This document shows positions 44,794 to 53,188 of a stretch of DNA of 64,000 nucleotides, in pieces; positions within the stretch are counted from its first letter, which is position 1, and each line of letters begins with the position of its first letter. The translations under genes and the position numbers were made by a program. Where the stretch lies: positions 4,154,001-4,218,000 of the forward strand of contig NZ_JACCFL010000001.1 of the NCBI RefSeq assembly GCF_013410375.1, written 5' to 3'. The DNA is from Leifsonia shinshuensis. GTDB taxonomy: Bacteria > Actinomycetota > Actinomycetes > Actinomycetales > Microbacteriaceae. The notes under the pieces were generated by a model that saw only the letters and a program-made list of their open reading frames with translations, was not told the DNA's origin and did no database searches.

Positions 44794-46242
44794 ATGTCCC
44801 CGGACAGCAGGATGACGATTGAGATGATTCGGGCCATCGCCCGCGATCATGCGCCCGTCGCCGTGAGCGCCGACACGCGGGCGGCCGTCGCCGAGGCGCA
44901 TCAGCGCATCGCGGGTGCATCAGGCCTCCGCGCATACGGGCGGACCACCGGGGTGGGATTCAATCGCACAACCGCGGTCCCCGCAGGCGACACGGAGCAT
45001 GGGATGCGCTTGCTGCGCAGCCACGCAGTGGAGGTCGGCGCACCGATTCCCGGCGAACAAGTGCGGGCGATGCTCGCCGTCCGCTTGAACCAGCTGAGCA
45101 TTGTCGGTTCGGGCATCCGCCCCGACATCCTCGACGGCGTCGCCGGGATGCTGAACGAGGACGCACTCCCGACCGTGCACGAGCTCGGCGCGAGCATCGG
45201 AACGGCGGACCTGTCCGCGCTGGCGCGCACAGCGCTCACCCTCACCGGCGAGCTCCCGGCGAGCCGCCCCCTGGCGCCGCTGGCCCCATTCGGAGCGGAC
45301 AGCGCCCTCCCGTTCATGAGCAGCAGCGCCCTGACGATCGGCAGAGCCGCCCTCGCCGCTGCCGCATTCCGGCGACTGGAATCGGCCTCCATCGAGATCT
45401 TCGCGCTGACCGCCTTCGCTGTGGGAGCCAATGCCGAACACTGGTCCGCGCCCGCCGCGGAAGCCTCAGCCTCCGCAGGAGTTCGTGAGGTCTCGGCCCG
45501 GATCCGCCGCGTTTTCCGCACCCAGCGACTCCCCGAGCGCGCCCGGGTTCAGGACCCGTTCGGGATCCGCGCGTTCCCACTCGCGGCCGGAGCCCTGCAC
45601 GATGCGATGGCCCGGGTCATCGAGACCGTCGAATCGCTCGCCTCGGTCGCGCAGGAGAACCCGCTGTTCGTCCTGGACGGTGAACACGTCGACGCAGTGC
45701 ACCACGGCGGCTTCTTCCAGCTCGAGCTCGCCTTGGACATCGACGCGGCCCTCAACGCACTGGCCGCCAACGTCCCGCTGAGCACAGCGCGCGTCCGGAT
45801 GCTGAACGACCCCGACTACACTCACCTCGCCCGGTTCCTCGCGTCCGGGCCTGACGGGTCATCGGGGACGATGATCGTCGAATATGTGCTCGCGGCGGCG
45901 GGCGCGGAGATCCGCGCAGCAGCGACGCCCGCCGCCAGCGGCACCACCGTCCTCTCCGGCGGCGTGGAAGAGGACGCGACGTTCGCGAGCCAAGGGGTGC
46001 TCCAGCTCGAGCGCGCCCTCGCCTCCTGGCGCACAGTCCTCGCCTCTGAACTGCTCCTGGCGACTCGGGCGCTCCGACAACGGGGCCAGCTCGATTCGAT
46101 GTCCCCGGAGGTGCGCGCCATCATCGACTCCGAGCCGGAACTCGCGGCCGACGACACCGACCGAGACCTCCGCCCCGCGCTGGGGGCGTGTCTCACCATC
46201 CTCGACCGCTTGGGCGCCGCCCGCGCAGCGGACGACGAGTAG
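44794..46242 (+). CDS. HAL-family lyase lacking the MIO triad (candidate ergothionase-like enzyme)
   Basis: A 482-residue homologue of histidine ammonia-lyase. Conserved: Tyr48 in 'YGRTTGVG', His77 in 'RSHAVEVG', and 'QDPFGIR' (253-259) for the QDPYSxR Arg region. Changed: where HAL has GSVGASGDLAPLA, this protein has ASIGTADLSALA, so Ala-Ser-Gly is Gly-Thr-Ala (136-138) with no gap, and the 'INGTQ' Asn motif is 'MSSSA' (175-179). It cannot form MIO by the known route. Ergothionase, which removes trimethylamine from ergothioneine, is a MIO-independent relative, and a betaine importer sits beside this gene. GAGGAGG precedes ATG 44794. Plain histidine ammonia-lyase is therefore unlikely; a trimethyl-histidine lyase is favoured. 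Confidence 0.8.
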   Translation: MSPDSRMTIEMIRAIARDHAPVAVSADTRAAVAEAHQRIAGASGLRAYGRTTGVGFNRTTAVPAGDTEHGMRLLRSHAVEVGAPIPGEQVRAMLAVRLNQLSIVGSGIRPDILDGVAGMLNEDALPTVHELGASIGTADLSALARTALTLTGELPASRPLAPLAPFGADSALPFMSSSALTIGRAALAAAAFRRLESASIEIFALTAFAVGANAEHWSAPAAEASASAGVREVSARIRRVFRTQRLPERARVQDPFGIRAFPLAAGALHDAMARVIETVESLASVAQENPLFVLDGEHVDAVHHGGFFQLELALDIDAALNALAANVPLSTARVRMLNDPDYTHLARFLASGPDGSSGTMIVEYVLAAAGAEIRAAATPAASGTTVLSGGVEEDATFASQGVLQLERALASWRTVLASELLLATRALRQRGQLDSMSPEVRAIIDSEPELAADDTDRDLRPALGACLTILDRLGAARAADDE

Positions 46243-46282
46243 CCGCCGCGACGTCGAAGAGGCCGGACGAGTCGAGTACCGC

Positions 46283-47305
46283 CTAGAGCACCCCCGCCGG
46301 GATCTGCTGCGTGATGCAGTGCGGCCCGCCTCCGCCCGTCGCGACCGTTTCCGCGTTCACACCGACGACCTCGCGTTCGGGGTAGATCTCCTGAATCGCG
46401 CTGAGCGCATCCGCGACGTCGGCCCCGGAGTCCACCGGGACGATGACGGCGCCGTTGGCCAGATAGTGATTCGCGTAGGAGACCTCGGCGTCGAGCGGCG
46501 GGTCGAAGAGTTCGATCTGCAGCGGGCGCCCGAGGGCGTCCGTCTGGCCTTCGAGGGCCGCGAGGTTCGCGCGGGCACGGTCGTACTCGCTCGATTCGGG
46601 CGAGGTCGGGTACTCCAGGAAGATCCGTGCGGGACCCGCGTACTGGGCGACGCCGTCGATGTGGCCGTCGGTGCCGACGGGGCCGGTGTCGAGGCTGTGT
46701 CCGTACGGCAGCCAGATGACCTTCGAGGCGCCGAGATAGTCGTGCAGGAGCTCCTCGATCTGCGTGCGCCCCAGCGCCGGGTTGCGGTTGGGGTTCAGGA
46801 GGCACTGCTCGGTGGTGATGAGCGTCCCTTCGCCGTCGATGAAGAAGGAGCCGCCCTCCAGGATGAGCGGCGCACTGAACAGCGGGACGCCGAAGTGCGC
46901 GGCGACGCGGTCGGGGATGAGCGCGTCCTGGTCGTAGGGATGCCAGCGGTTGCCCCAGGAGTTGAACCCGAACTTGACGGCGACGACCTCGGCGCTGTCG
47001 TTGGTGAGGAAGATCGGGCCGGCATCGCGCGCCCACGAGTCGTCGGCCCCGAACTCCAGCGGCTCGACGCCGCTGCCGCAGAAGTTGCGGACGGTGGCGG
47101 CCTCGCCGGGCTGGCAGACCATGAACACCGGCTCGAAGGCCGCGATCGCGGAGGCGACGGCGGCGTACTCGGCGCAGGCCGACTCGTAGCGGTCGCCCCA
47201 CATGCGCTGGCGAGCCGGCCAGATCATCAGGGTGGCTGCGTGCGGCGTCCACTCGGCGGGCATTCGGTAGCCCGCCGCGAGCGGCGTGAGGGGAAGAGTG
47301 GTCAC
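46283..47305 (-). CDS. aguA: Agmatine deiminase
   Basis: A 340-residue guanidine-modifying enzyme converting agmatine to N-carbamoylputrescine. 'DDSWARDAGP', 'GTDGHIDGVAQY' (catalytic His) and 'GGGGPHCITQQIP' (nucleophile Cys330) are the family motifs. GTG 47305 is preceded by GGAGG at 6 nt; the frame extends upstream across the operators but that part is not protein-like. It follows the TetR gene on the same strand, with two palindromes just upstream. The carbamoylputrescine amidase expected for the next step is not in the window. Confidence 0.92.
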   Translation of the reverse strand: MTTLPLTPLAAGYRMPAEWTPHAATLMIWPARQRMWGDRYESACAEYAAVASAIAAFEPVFMVCQPGEAATVRNFCGSGVEPLEFGADDSWARDAGPIFLTNDSAEVVAVKFGFNSWGNRWHPYDQDALIPDRVAAHFGVPLFSAPLILEGGSFFIDGEGTLITTEQCLLNPNRNPALGRTQIEELLHDYLGASKVIWLPYGHSLDTGPVGTDGHIDGVAQYAGPARIFLEYPTSPESSEYDRARANLAALEGQTDALGRPLQIELFDPPLDAEVSYANHYLANGAVIVPVDSGADVADALSAIQEIYPEREVVGVNAETVATGGGGPHCITQQIPAGVL

Positions 47306-47318
47306 GATGTCCTCCAGT

Positions 47319-47350
47319 TTGGATGTTATCCAATTTTGGATGACATCCAA
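47319..47350. promoter_or_regulatory. Double TetR operator upstream of agmatine deiminase
   Basis: TTGGATGTTATCCAA (47319-47333) and TTGGATGACATCCAA (47336-47350) are adjacent palindromes of the form TTGGATNNNATCCAA, 17 bp centre to centre. The left copy ends 3 bp upstream of the ribosome-binding site of aguA. The same motif recurs at 53136-53150 in front of the Dpp operon. Confidence 0.85.
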
Positions 47351-47386
47351 ATAAAGCGCAAGACCCGTGAGAACCCCGCTCTGGAG

Positions 47387-47983
47387 CTACGGGTTCACGC
47401 CGAGGATGCGCGCAGCGCCCACCTCGCACAACCGGAGAGCACGGTCCCGGTCGACGCGCTCCGACCCCACGGTCACCTGGATGGAGAGGCCGTCGATGAG
47501 GGCCGAGATCATCTCGGCGACGTCAGCGACATCATCGACCGGGAACGCGCCCCGGTCGCGTCCGTACTCGATCACCTCGATCAGGAGCTCGAACCAGCGC
47601 GACTCGAGCCGGTTGTGCTCGACCGACACCGTGTCGTCGAGCATCCCATTGGCCCAGACGTTCAGCCACAGCGCCCAGCCCTCGTCCTGGGCACCGTTGG
47701 CGGCCGACAGGCTGATGAGTTGCCGAAGCCGCTCGAAGGGGTCCTCGATCGCGGCGAGGCGGGCGCGCGAGGTCTCGATGAGCTCCTCCTCGCTGCGGCG
47801 GATCGCCAGCAGCAGCAGCTCGTTCTTGGAAGGGAAGTAGTAAGTGACATGGCCCGGCGTCATCTGGGCCCGCTCGGCGATGTCGGAGACCCGGACGTTC
47901 CCGTAACCGAGATCGGCGATGGCCTGCGCTGCGGCACGCAGGACGTTCTCCTCGCGCTGCTTGCCCTTGGTGAGACGGTCCAC
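47387..47983 (-). CDS. TetR-family regulator of the agmatine/Dpp cluster
   Basis: A 198-residue TetR regulator. The HTH 'NVRVSDIAERAQMTPGHVTYYFPSKNELLLLAI' is canonical; the C-terminal domain resembles BetI/TetR_C_6 types ('GWALWLNVWANGM'). GTG start 47983. It lies between dppF and aguA on the same strand, and TTGGATNNNATCCAA palindromes occur in front of both aguA and dppA, so it most likely represses transport and deimination together, with agmatine or a related guanidine as inducer (inference). Confidence 0.9.
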   Translation of the reverse strand: MDRLTKGKQREENVLRAAAQAIADLGYGNVRVSDIAERAQMTPGHVTYYFPSKNELLLLAIRRSEEELIETSRARLAAIEDPFERLRQLISLSAANGAQDEGWALWLNVWANGMLDDTVSVEHNRLESRWFELLIEVIEYGRDRGAFPVDDVADVAEMISALIDGLSIQVTVGSERVDRDRALRLCEVGAARILGVNP

Positions 47984-48040
47984 GTCAGCTCCTTCCCTCA
48001 GCCGCCGACTCCGGCTTCCTCGATGCTAGCGGCGGAGCCG

Positions 48041-48832
48041 TCAGAGCCTGGGCGCGGCGGCGAGCAGTTCCCGGGTGTAGTCCGCACCCGGCGCGGCGAA
48101 GAGCCCGGCGGTGTCCCGGTCTTCGACGATGCGCCCGTCCTTCATGACGATGACCCGGTCGCTGATGTGGCGCACCACCGACAGGTCGTGCGAGATGAAC
48201 AGCAGTGTCAGTCCCAGCTCCGCGCGCAGCCTGGCCAGCAGATTGAGGATGGCCGCCTGCACCGAGACGTCGAGCGCCGCCGTCGACTCGTCGGCGATCA
48301 GCACGGTCGGCTCGACCGCGAGTGCGCGTGCGATCCCGACGCGCTGTCGCTGCCCTCCCGACAACCGGCGCGGCAGTGCCGTGATCGTGGAGGCGGGCAG
48401 CCCCACCATCTCCAGCAGCTCCCGTGCGCGCTCCCTCACGCGCGCCTTCGGCACCATGCGATGGAAGCGGAGGAGCTCCTCCAGCATGCGCCCGACCGTC
48501 ATCGACGGGTTCAGCGAGGAGCTCGGATCCTGGAACACCATCTGCAGGCGACGCACCTGCTCCCGGCTGCGCCGCTGCCCGAGCCGCTCGCCCTCCAGCC
48601 GGAGCTCGCCTCCGATGCATGGGACGAGGCCGACGAGCGCTTTGGCGAACGTGGACTTCCCGGAACCGGACTCGCCGACAATGGCCACCGACTCCCCCGC
48701 CCGCAGGCTGAGCTCCCCGCCGTCCAAGGCCAGCGGCCCGTGATGCCGTCGGCTCCCATAGCTCACGGTGACCCCGTGGGCCTCGAGCACGAACTCCGAT
48801 GGTCTGCGCGAACGCAGGGGCAGAACGGTCAT
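48041..48832 (-). CDS. Oligopeptide/dipeptide ABC transporter ATPase (DppF-like)
   Basis: A 263-residue ATPase: Walker A 'GESGSGKST', 'MVFQDPSSSLNP', signature 'LSGGQRQRVGIARAL', Walker B 'LIADESTAALD' and 'FISHDLSVVRHI'. The ATG overlaps the stop of the preceding ATPase gene by 4 bp. It lacks the Cys-rich C-terminal tail seen in DppD, so it is somewhat short but complete. It is the last gene of the Dpp-type operon, with TetR following 57 bp later. Confidence 0.92.
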   Translation of the reverse strand: MTVLPLRSRRPSEFVLEAHGVTVSYGSRRHHGPLALDGGELSLRAGESVAIVGESGSGKSTFAKALVGLVPCIGGELRLEGERLGQRRSREQVRRLQMVFQDPSSSLNPSMTVGRMLEELLRFHRMVPKARVRERARELLEMVGLPASTITALPRRLSGGQRQRVGIARALAVEPTVLIADESTAALDVSVQAAILNLLARLRAELGLTLLFISHDLSVVRHISDRVIVMKDGRIVEDRDTAGLFAAPGADYTRELLAAAPRL

Positions 48833-49800
48833 GCGCTGATCTCCTCGACGACCTCGGCCCGGATGCACGCCGTCGCGCCGCCCGGAGCCGCCGCGAGCTC
48901 GTAGGGCGCGTGCGCGCACTCCGGCGCAGCGAACCGGCAGCGCGGCGCGAACCGGCATCCCACGGGAAAGGCCCGGGGGTCGGGCGGACTGCCCGGGATC
49001 GTCTCCAGCGGCTCGCCCGCCTCGACGGCGGACGGCGTGCACGAGAGCAGGCCGGCCGTGTACGGATGCTGGGGATGCCGGAGCACCTCCGCCGTCGCTC
49101 CGGTCTCGACGATCCTCCCGGCGTACATCACCGCGATGCGCTGGCTGATCTCGCCGATGACGGCGAGATCGTGCGAGACGAAGACCATCGCCATCCCGCG
49201 CTCCGCGCTCACGCGCGTGAGGAGCCTCAGGATCTGCGCCTGGATCGTCACGTCGAGCGCGGTCGTCGGCTCGTCGCAGAGCAGCACGTCAGGGTCGGTC
49301 CCGAGGGCGGCGGCGATCATCACACGCTGGCGCAGCCCGCCCGAGAGCTCGTGCGGCCACGCCCGTGCGTGTTCGGCGGCCCGGGGGATGCCGACATCGG
49401 ACATGAGTTCGACGGCGCGGGCGCGCGCGGCGCGCAGCGAGACGCCGGTGTGGGTGCGCACGGCCTCCGCGATGAACTCCCCCACGCGCATGGTCGGGTT
49501 GAGCGCGAGCATCGGCTCCTGGAACACCATCGCGATGCGCCGGGCCGAACCGCGCTTCGCTCCCGGCCGGCCGATGAGCTCCACCCGGCCGCGCGCCGTG
49601 CCGTTCGCCGGCAGCACGCCGAGCACCGCCCGCAGCGTGAGGCTCTTGCCCGAACCCGACTCCCCCACGATCCCGAGCGTCTCGCCGCGCGCGACGCTGA
49701 AGCTGACGCGGTCCACCGGCGAGAAGGCCTCGCCACGGATGGTCAGGTCGACTGCCAGGTCCTGCACGACGAGCACCGGCTCGCTCATTCGCGTCCCCAT
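48829..49800 (-). CDS. Oligopeptide/dipeptide ABC transporter ATPase (DppD-like)
   Basis: A 323-residue ATPase with Walker A 'GESGSGKSLT', 'MVFQEPMLALNP', signature 'LSGGLRQRVMIAAAL', Walker B 'LLCDEPTTALD', and the C-terminal 'HPQHPYTAGLL' plus Cys cluster 'GCRFAPRCRFAAPEC' typical of DppD/OppD. ATG 49800 has AAGGAG at 7 nt and overlaps the permease gene by 16 bp; ATG 49788 would give a 4-bp overlap and is possible. Confidence 0.92.
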   Translation of the reverse strand: MGTRMSEPVLVVQDLAVDLTIRGEAFSPVDRVSFSVARGETLGIVGESGSGKSLTLRAVLGVLPANGTARGRVELIGRPGAKRGSARRIAMVFQEPMLALNPTMRVGEFIAEAVRTHTGVSLRAARARAVELMSDVGIPRAAEHARAWPHELSGGLRQRVMIAAALGTDPDVLLCDEPTTALDVTIQAQILRLLTRVSAERGMAMVFVSHDLAVIGEISQRIAVMYAGRIVETGATAEVLRHPQHPYTAGLLSCTPSAVEAGEPLETIPGSPPDPRAFPVGCRFAPRCRFAAPECAHAPYELAAAPGGATACIRAEVVEEISA

Positions 49801-50657
49801 GCTTCCACTCCTTCGCCGATCATGCTGAGGCCCAGTCCGAACACGACGATCACGAGGCCTGGGACGGTCGCGAGCCACCACTGCTCGCGGATGTAGGGCT
49901 GGCCTTCGGCGATCATCGCTCCCCACTCCGGCGTGGGCGGCTGGATGCCGAGACCGAGGAACGAAAGGGCGGCGAGCCCCAGAGTCGCCGCGACGATGTC
50001 GGAGGGCAGGTAGACCAGGCTCTGCCCGATCGAGTTCGGGAACGCGTGCCGCCAGAGCACCCGCTGGCGCGAGAAGCCGGAGACCTTCGCGGCGGCGATG
50101 TAGTCGGACTCGCGGACGCGGAGCATCTCCGTGCGCATCAGCCGCACGTACGCGACCCACGAGACCAGTGTCATCGACACCAGGATCGACACCGGTCCTG
50201 CGCCGAGCACGAAGACCAGCGCGATGACCAGGATGTAGCTCGGGAACGCCTGCACGAGGTCGGAGACCCGCATGACGAGGGTGTCGACCCAGCCGCCAAA
50301 GTAGCCGGCCAGCGCGCCGAGCACGGTGCCGACCACGGCCGGGAGAGCGGCTCCGAGGAAGCCGATCAGCAGGTCGATCCGCGCCGCCCAGATCAGGCGG
50401 GACAGCACGTCCCTGCCCAGCTCGTCGGTGCCGAGCAGGTGCTGCCACGATGGAGCCGCCAGCGCGTCGGTGACGTTCTGGGCGAGCGGATCGTACGGCG
50501 CGACGGCCGGGGCGAGCCCAGCCACGACCACGAACACGGCGACGATGCCGAGGCCCACCCAGACCATCGCCGGCGGCGGGACGCGCCTGCTGCGGGACGG
50601 CACGGCCACCGCGGCCGATGCGGGTGCGGCGGGGCCGGCGGGTGCCAGGGTCGTCAT
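49785..50657 (-). CDS. Oligopeptide/dipeptide ABC transporter permease (DppC-like)
   Basis: A 290-residue permease with a Pro/Ala-rich cytoplasmic start, about six helices, 'DPLAQNVTDALAAPSWQHLLGTDELGRDVLSRL' (the hallmark of DppC proteins) and the ATPase-contact loop 'ESDYIAAAKVSGFSRQRVLW'. It overlaps both neighbours (ATGA with DppB). Confidence 0.93.
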   Translation of the reverse strand: MTTLAPAGPAAPASAAVAVPSRSRRVPPPAMVWVGLGIVAVFVVVAGLAPAVAPYDPLAQNVTDALAAPSWQHLLGTDELGRDVLSRLIWAARIDLLIGFLGAALPAVVGTVLGALAGYFGGWVDTLVMRVSDLVQAFPSYILVIALVFVLGAGPVSILVSMTLVSWVAYVRLMRTEMLRVRESDYIAAAKVSGFSRQRVLWRHAFPNSIGQSLVYLPSDIVAATLGLAALSFLGLGIQPPTPEWGAMIAEGQPYIREQWWLATVPGLVIVVFGLGLSMIGEGVEAWGRE

Positions 50658-51601
50658 GAGTCCACCTTCAATCGGGGATCGAGGATCGCCGTGACCACGT
50701 CGGCGATCAGGTACACGAGGATGACCGCGATCGCGAAGACGATCGTGTAGCCCTGGATCAGAGGGATGTCGCGCTGCCTCGACGCCAGCACGATCCCCTG
50801 ACCGAGGCCGGGCAGGGCGAAGGTGGTCTCGACGACGACGGCGCCGAAGAGCATGTAGCCGATGTTCAGGGCGAGGACCGAGACGGTGGGCGGGGACGCG
50901 TTCCTCAGCACGAAGCGCCTGGTCACCCGGGCCGAGCTGACCCCCAGGGTGCGAGCGGCCGTGATGTACTCCGACTCCCGCACGGCGATCAGACTCGCCC
51001 GCAGGCTGCGGATCTGCAGCGGCGCCATCGTCACGGCGAGGGTGATCGCCGGGAGGACGATCGAGCGGAGGTGGTCGACGGTGGTGTACCCGAAGCCGCC
51101 GACCGGGAACCAGCCGGTCGGCAGCGCGACGAGCAGCACCAGGATGATCCCCGTCCAGAAGGACGGCATCGCGAACAGCAGGAGGCCCGCGCCGCGAGCG
51201 CTGTGGTCGAAGACGCCACCCGGCTTGCGGGCGGAGGCGATCGCCACGGGAACCGAGAGGATCACGGAGAACAGGGCGGCGAAGCCGAGGAGCCAGAGCG
51301 AGACCGGCAGCCGCTCCGCGATCACCGCCGTCACCGGCTGCTGCGACTTGAAGGAGAAGCCGAAGTCACCGGTGAAGACGTTCGCGACGTAGTCGAAGAA
51401 CTGCACGATCGCCGGCTTGTCGAGCCCCAGCTGCTGCCGCGCGATCGCGAGCTGCTCGGGCGATGCCCGCAGTCCGACGACGAGCCGGGCCGGGTCTCCC
51501 GGGGTGATCTTGAGCAGCAGGAACACCAGCAGGACCACGCACAGGGTCAGCGGGATGGCGTAGGCGACCCGGCGCAGGACGAACGCGTACCGGCCGGACA
51601 C
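50654..51601 (-). CDS. Oligopeptide/dipeptide ABC transporter permease (DppB-like)
   Basis: A 315-residue permease. 'KITPGDPARLVVGLRASPEQ' near residue 31, 'FGFSFKSQQPVTAVIAERLP' and the loop 'ESEYITAARTLGVSSARVTR' are DppB/OppB signatures. GTG 51601 begins 2 nt after the stop of the binding-protein gene. It pairs with DppC to form the channel. Confidence 0.93.
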   Translation of the reverse strand: MSGRYAFVLRRVAYAIPLTLCVVLLVFLLLKITPGDPARLVVGLRASPEQLAIARQQLGLDKPAIVQFFDYVANVFTGDFGFSFKSQQPVTAVIAERLPVSLWLLGFAALFSVILSVPVAIASARKPGGVFDHSARGAGLLLFAMPSFWTGIILVLLVALPTGWFPVGGFGYTTVDHLRSIVLPAITLAVTMAPLQIRSLRASLIAVRESEYITAARTLGVSSARVTRRFVLRNASPPTVSVLALNIGYMLFGAVVVETTFALPGLGQGIVLASRQRDIPLIQGYTIVFAIAVILVYLIADVVTAILDPRLKVDS

Positions 51602-51603
51602 GA

Positions 51604-53109
51604 TCAGCTCCCGCTCAGGGTGATGTCGCTCCAGTGGTACATGCCCCACGGCGTCGGCGCGAATCCGTGGACCCGCGCGGCGACCGCGTACAGCACCTGG
51701 AACTGGGCGAGGGCGGCGGCCGGGAGCTCGGTAATCCCGTCGTCCTGCACCTGCCGGATGATGCCCTTCTTGTCCGCCGCGGACGGCGCGGACGCGTACG
51801 CGTGGAACTGCGCCGTCACCTCGTCGGTCTTCACGCCGCTGAAGAGCCAGGAGGTCCCGCTGATCCAGGCGAGCGGATCGACGACATCGGGTGACACGGC
51901 TCCGTAGGACCAGAGGGTCAGGTCCGCCGTCAGCCCGTATGCGCGGTCGAGGAACGCGCCGGTCTCCAGCGGGCTCAGTTTGAGCTGGATGCCGAGCGGA
52001 GCGAGATCCTGCTTGAGGATCTGGGCCACGTCGTTGTCGCTCTGATTGGAGGCGTCGTACACGATCTCCAGGGAGGCCGGTTTCGTCGTGGCCTGCGCGA
52101 GCTCCGCCTTCGCCTTCTCCAGGTCGTGCGTGTAACCCGGGACGTCGGGGGCGGACCAGTTGGCGAGGCCTGACGGGATGATCCCCTTCGCCGGCGTCCC
52201 GTATCCCTTGAACGCGCCCTTCACGATCGCCGCGTAGTCGATGGCGTACGCGATCGCCTTCCTGACGTGGAGGTCGGCGAGCGCTGCGTGCGTGGTGTTG
52301 AAGCTCAGATGCTCGATCTGGCTGGACGGAAGGGCTTTCAGTGTCGAGCCGTAGATGCTCGCGTCCTGCGGGGCGAGGTACTGCGAGATGTCGGCCTGCC
52401 CGGACTGGAGCATCGCGGCGGCCTGGTTGGAGTCGGTGACGGTGTCGATGACGACGCGCTTCGCGCCGATCTTCTCGTAGTAGTGCGGGTTGGCGCTCAG
52501 GACGGTCTCGCCGCCCGTCGACCAGGAGTCGACCGCGTAGGCGCCCGCTCCGATCGGCTTCTGCCAGTACGCGTCCTCGGTCTTGCCGCCGAAGTCCTTC
52601 GGGAAGATCGCCGAGGAGCTCCAGGTCATCAGGACCGGCAGGATCGTGTTCGTGTCGGTCATGTGGAACACGACCGTGTGCGCGTCCGGAGAGGTGACGC
52701 TGCCGATGTCGCCGTACAGCGACCCGTAGTTCTTTCCCTTCGCCCAGACGCCCGCCGAGAAGATCACGTCGGCCGGGGTGACCGGGGTGCCGTCGGTGAA
52801 CTTCACGCCGGGGCGGAGGGTGAACGTCCACGTCTTCGCCGCGTCGTCGTACGACCACTTCGTCGCGATGCCGGCGTCGACGTTGTGCCCGTCCGGGTTG
52901 GACTTCAGCAGGGGCTCCAGCACGTTGTCGAGCGTCTGGTAGGTCGCGTACGCCGCCGCCGAGTCGGGATTCCAGCCGTCGAACGACTCGGACCGGATCA
53001 CGTGCAGGGTGTCGCCCGATCCCGCGCTCCCTGCGGAGCAGCCTGCAAGGCCGATGGAGCACAGTGCGACGGCGGTGAGGGCCGCCGTGATCGTCATGCC
53101 TCGTCGCAT
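51604..53109 (-). CDS. Oligopeptide-type substrate-binding lipoprotein (DppA-like)
   Basis: A 501-residue SBP_bac_5 family lipoprotein (signal with LAGC, Cys24). 'RPGVKFTDGTPVTPADVIFS', 'KPIGAGAYAVDSW' and 'HVRKAIAYAIDYAAIVKG' are the family's conserved blocks. Such proteins bind peptides, nickel-chelates, opines, or sometimes guanidino compounds. The operon shares its operator motif with agmatine deiminase, so agmatine, arginine-containing peptides or related polyamines are candidate ligands (inference). The start lies just downstream of a 58-bp inverted repeat whose 3' arm contains the ribosome-binding site. Confidence 0.92.
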   Translation of the reverse strand: MRRGMTITAALTAVALCSIGLAGCSAGSAGSGDTLHVIRSESFDGWNPDSAAAYATYQTLDNVLEPLLKSNPDGHNVDAGIATKWSYDDAAKTWTFTLRPGVKFTDGTPVTPADVIFSAGVWAKGKNYGSLYGDIGSVTSPDAHTVVFHMTDTNTILPVLMTWSSSAIFPKDFGGKTEDAYWQKPIGAGAYAVDSWSTGGETVLSANPHYYEKIGAKRVVIDTVTDSNQAAAMLQSGQADISQYLAPQDASIYGSTLKALPSSQIEHLSFNTTHAALADLHVRKAIAYAIDYAAIVKGAFKGYGTPAKGIIPSGLANWSAPDVPGYTHDLEKAKAELAQATTKPASLEIVYDASNQSDNDVAQILKQDLAPLGIQLKLSPLETGAFLDRAYGLTADLTLWSYGAVSPDVVDPLAWISGTSWLFSGVKTDEVTAQFHAYASAPSAADKKGIIRQVQDDGITELPAAALAQFQVLYAVAARVHGFAPTPWGMYHWSDITLSGS

Positions 53110-53113
53110 GAGA

Positions 53114-53171
53114 GCCTCTCGTTTAGGTCTAGGATTTGGATTAGATCCAAATATAGACCTGAACGAGAGGC
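53114..53171. repeat. 58-bp inverted repeat over the dppA leader, with TetR-type operator at its centre
   Basis: Outer arms GCCTCTCGTT (53114-53123) and AACGAGAGGC (53162-53171), middle arms AGGTCTA (53125-53131) and TAGACCT (53154-53160), and central TTGGATTAGATCCAA (53136-53150) form a nearly continuous inverted repeat. In the dpp mRNA the last arm contains GAGAGG, the likely dppA ribosome-binding site, 4 nt from the ATG, so a folded transcript would hide it. The centre matches the aguA operators. It lies between the topoisomerase stop (53189) and dppA. Confidence 0.8.
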
Positions 53172-53188
53172 GGTTGTCAAGCGCTGCT

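Noticed and set aside
44794..46242. Calling this gene a standard histidine ammonia-lyase (hutH)
   Set aside because: The Ala-Ser-Gly triad that forms MIO is Gly-Thr-Ala and the Asn motif is missing, so the canonical activity is not supported.
47305..47350. Longer agmatine deiminase starting upstream at 47350
   Set aside because: The extra 15 codons cover the operators, and the GTG at 47305 has an ideal ribosome-binding site just before it.
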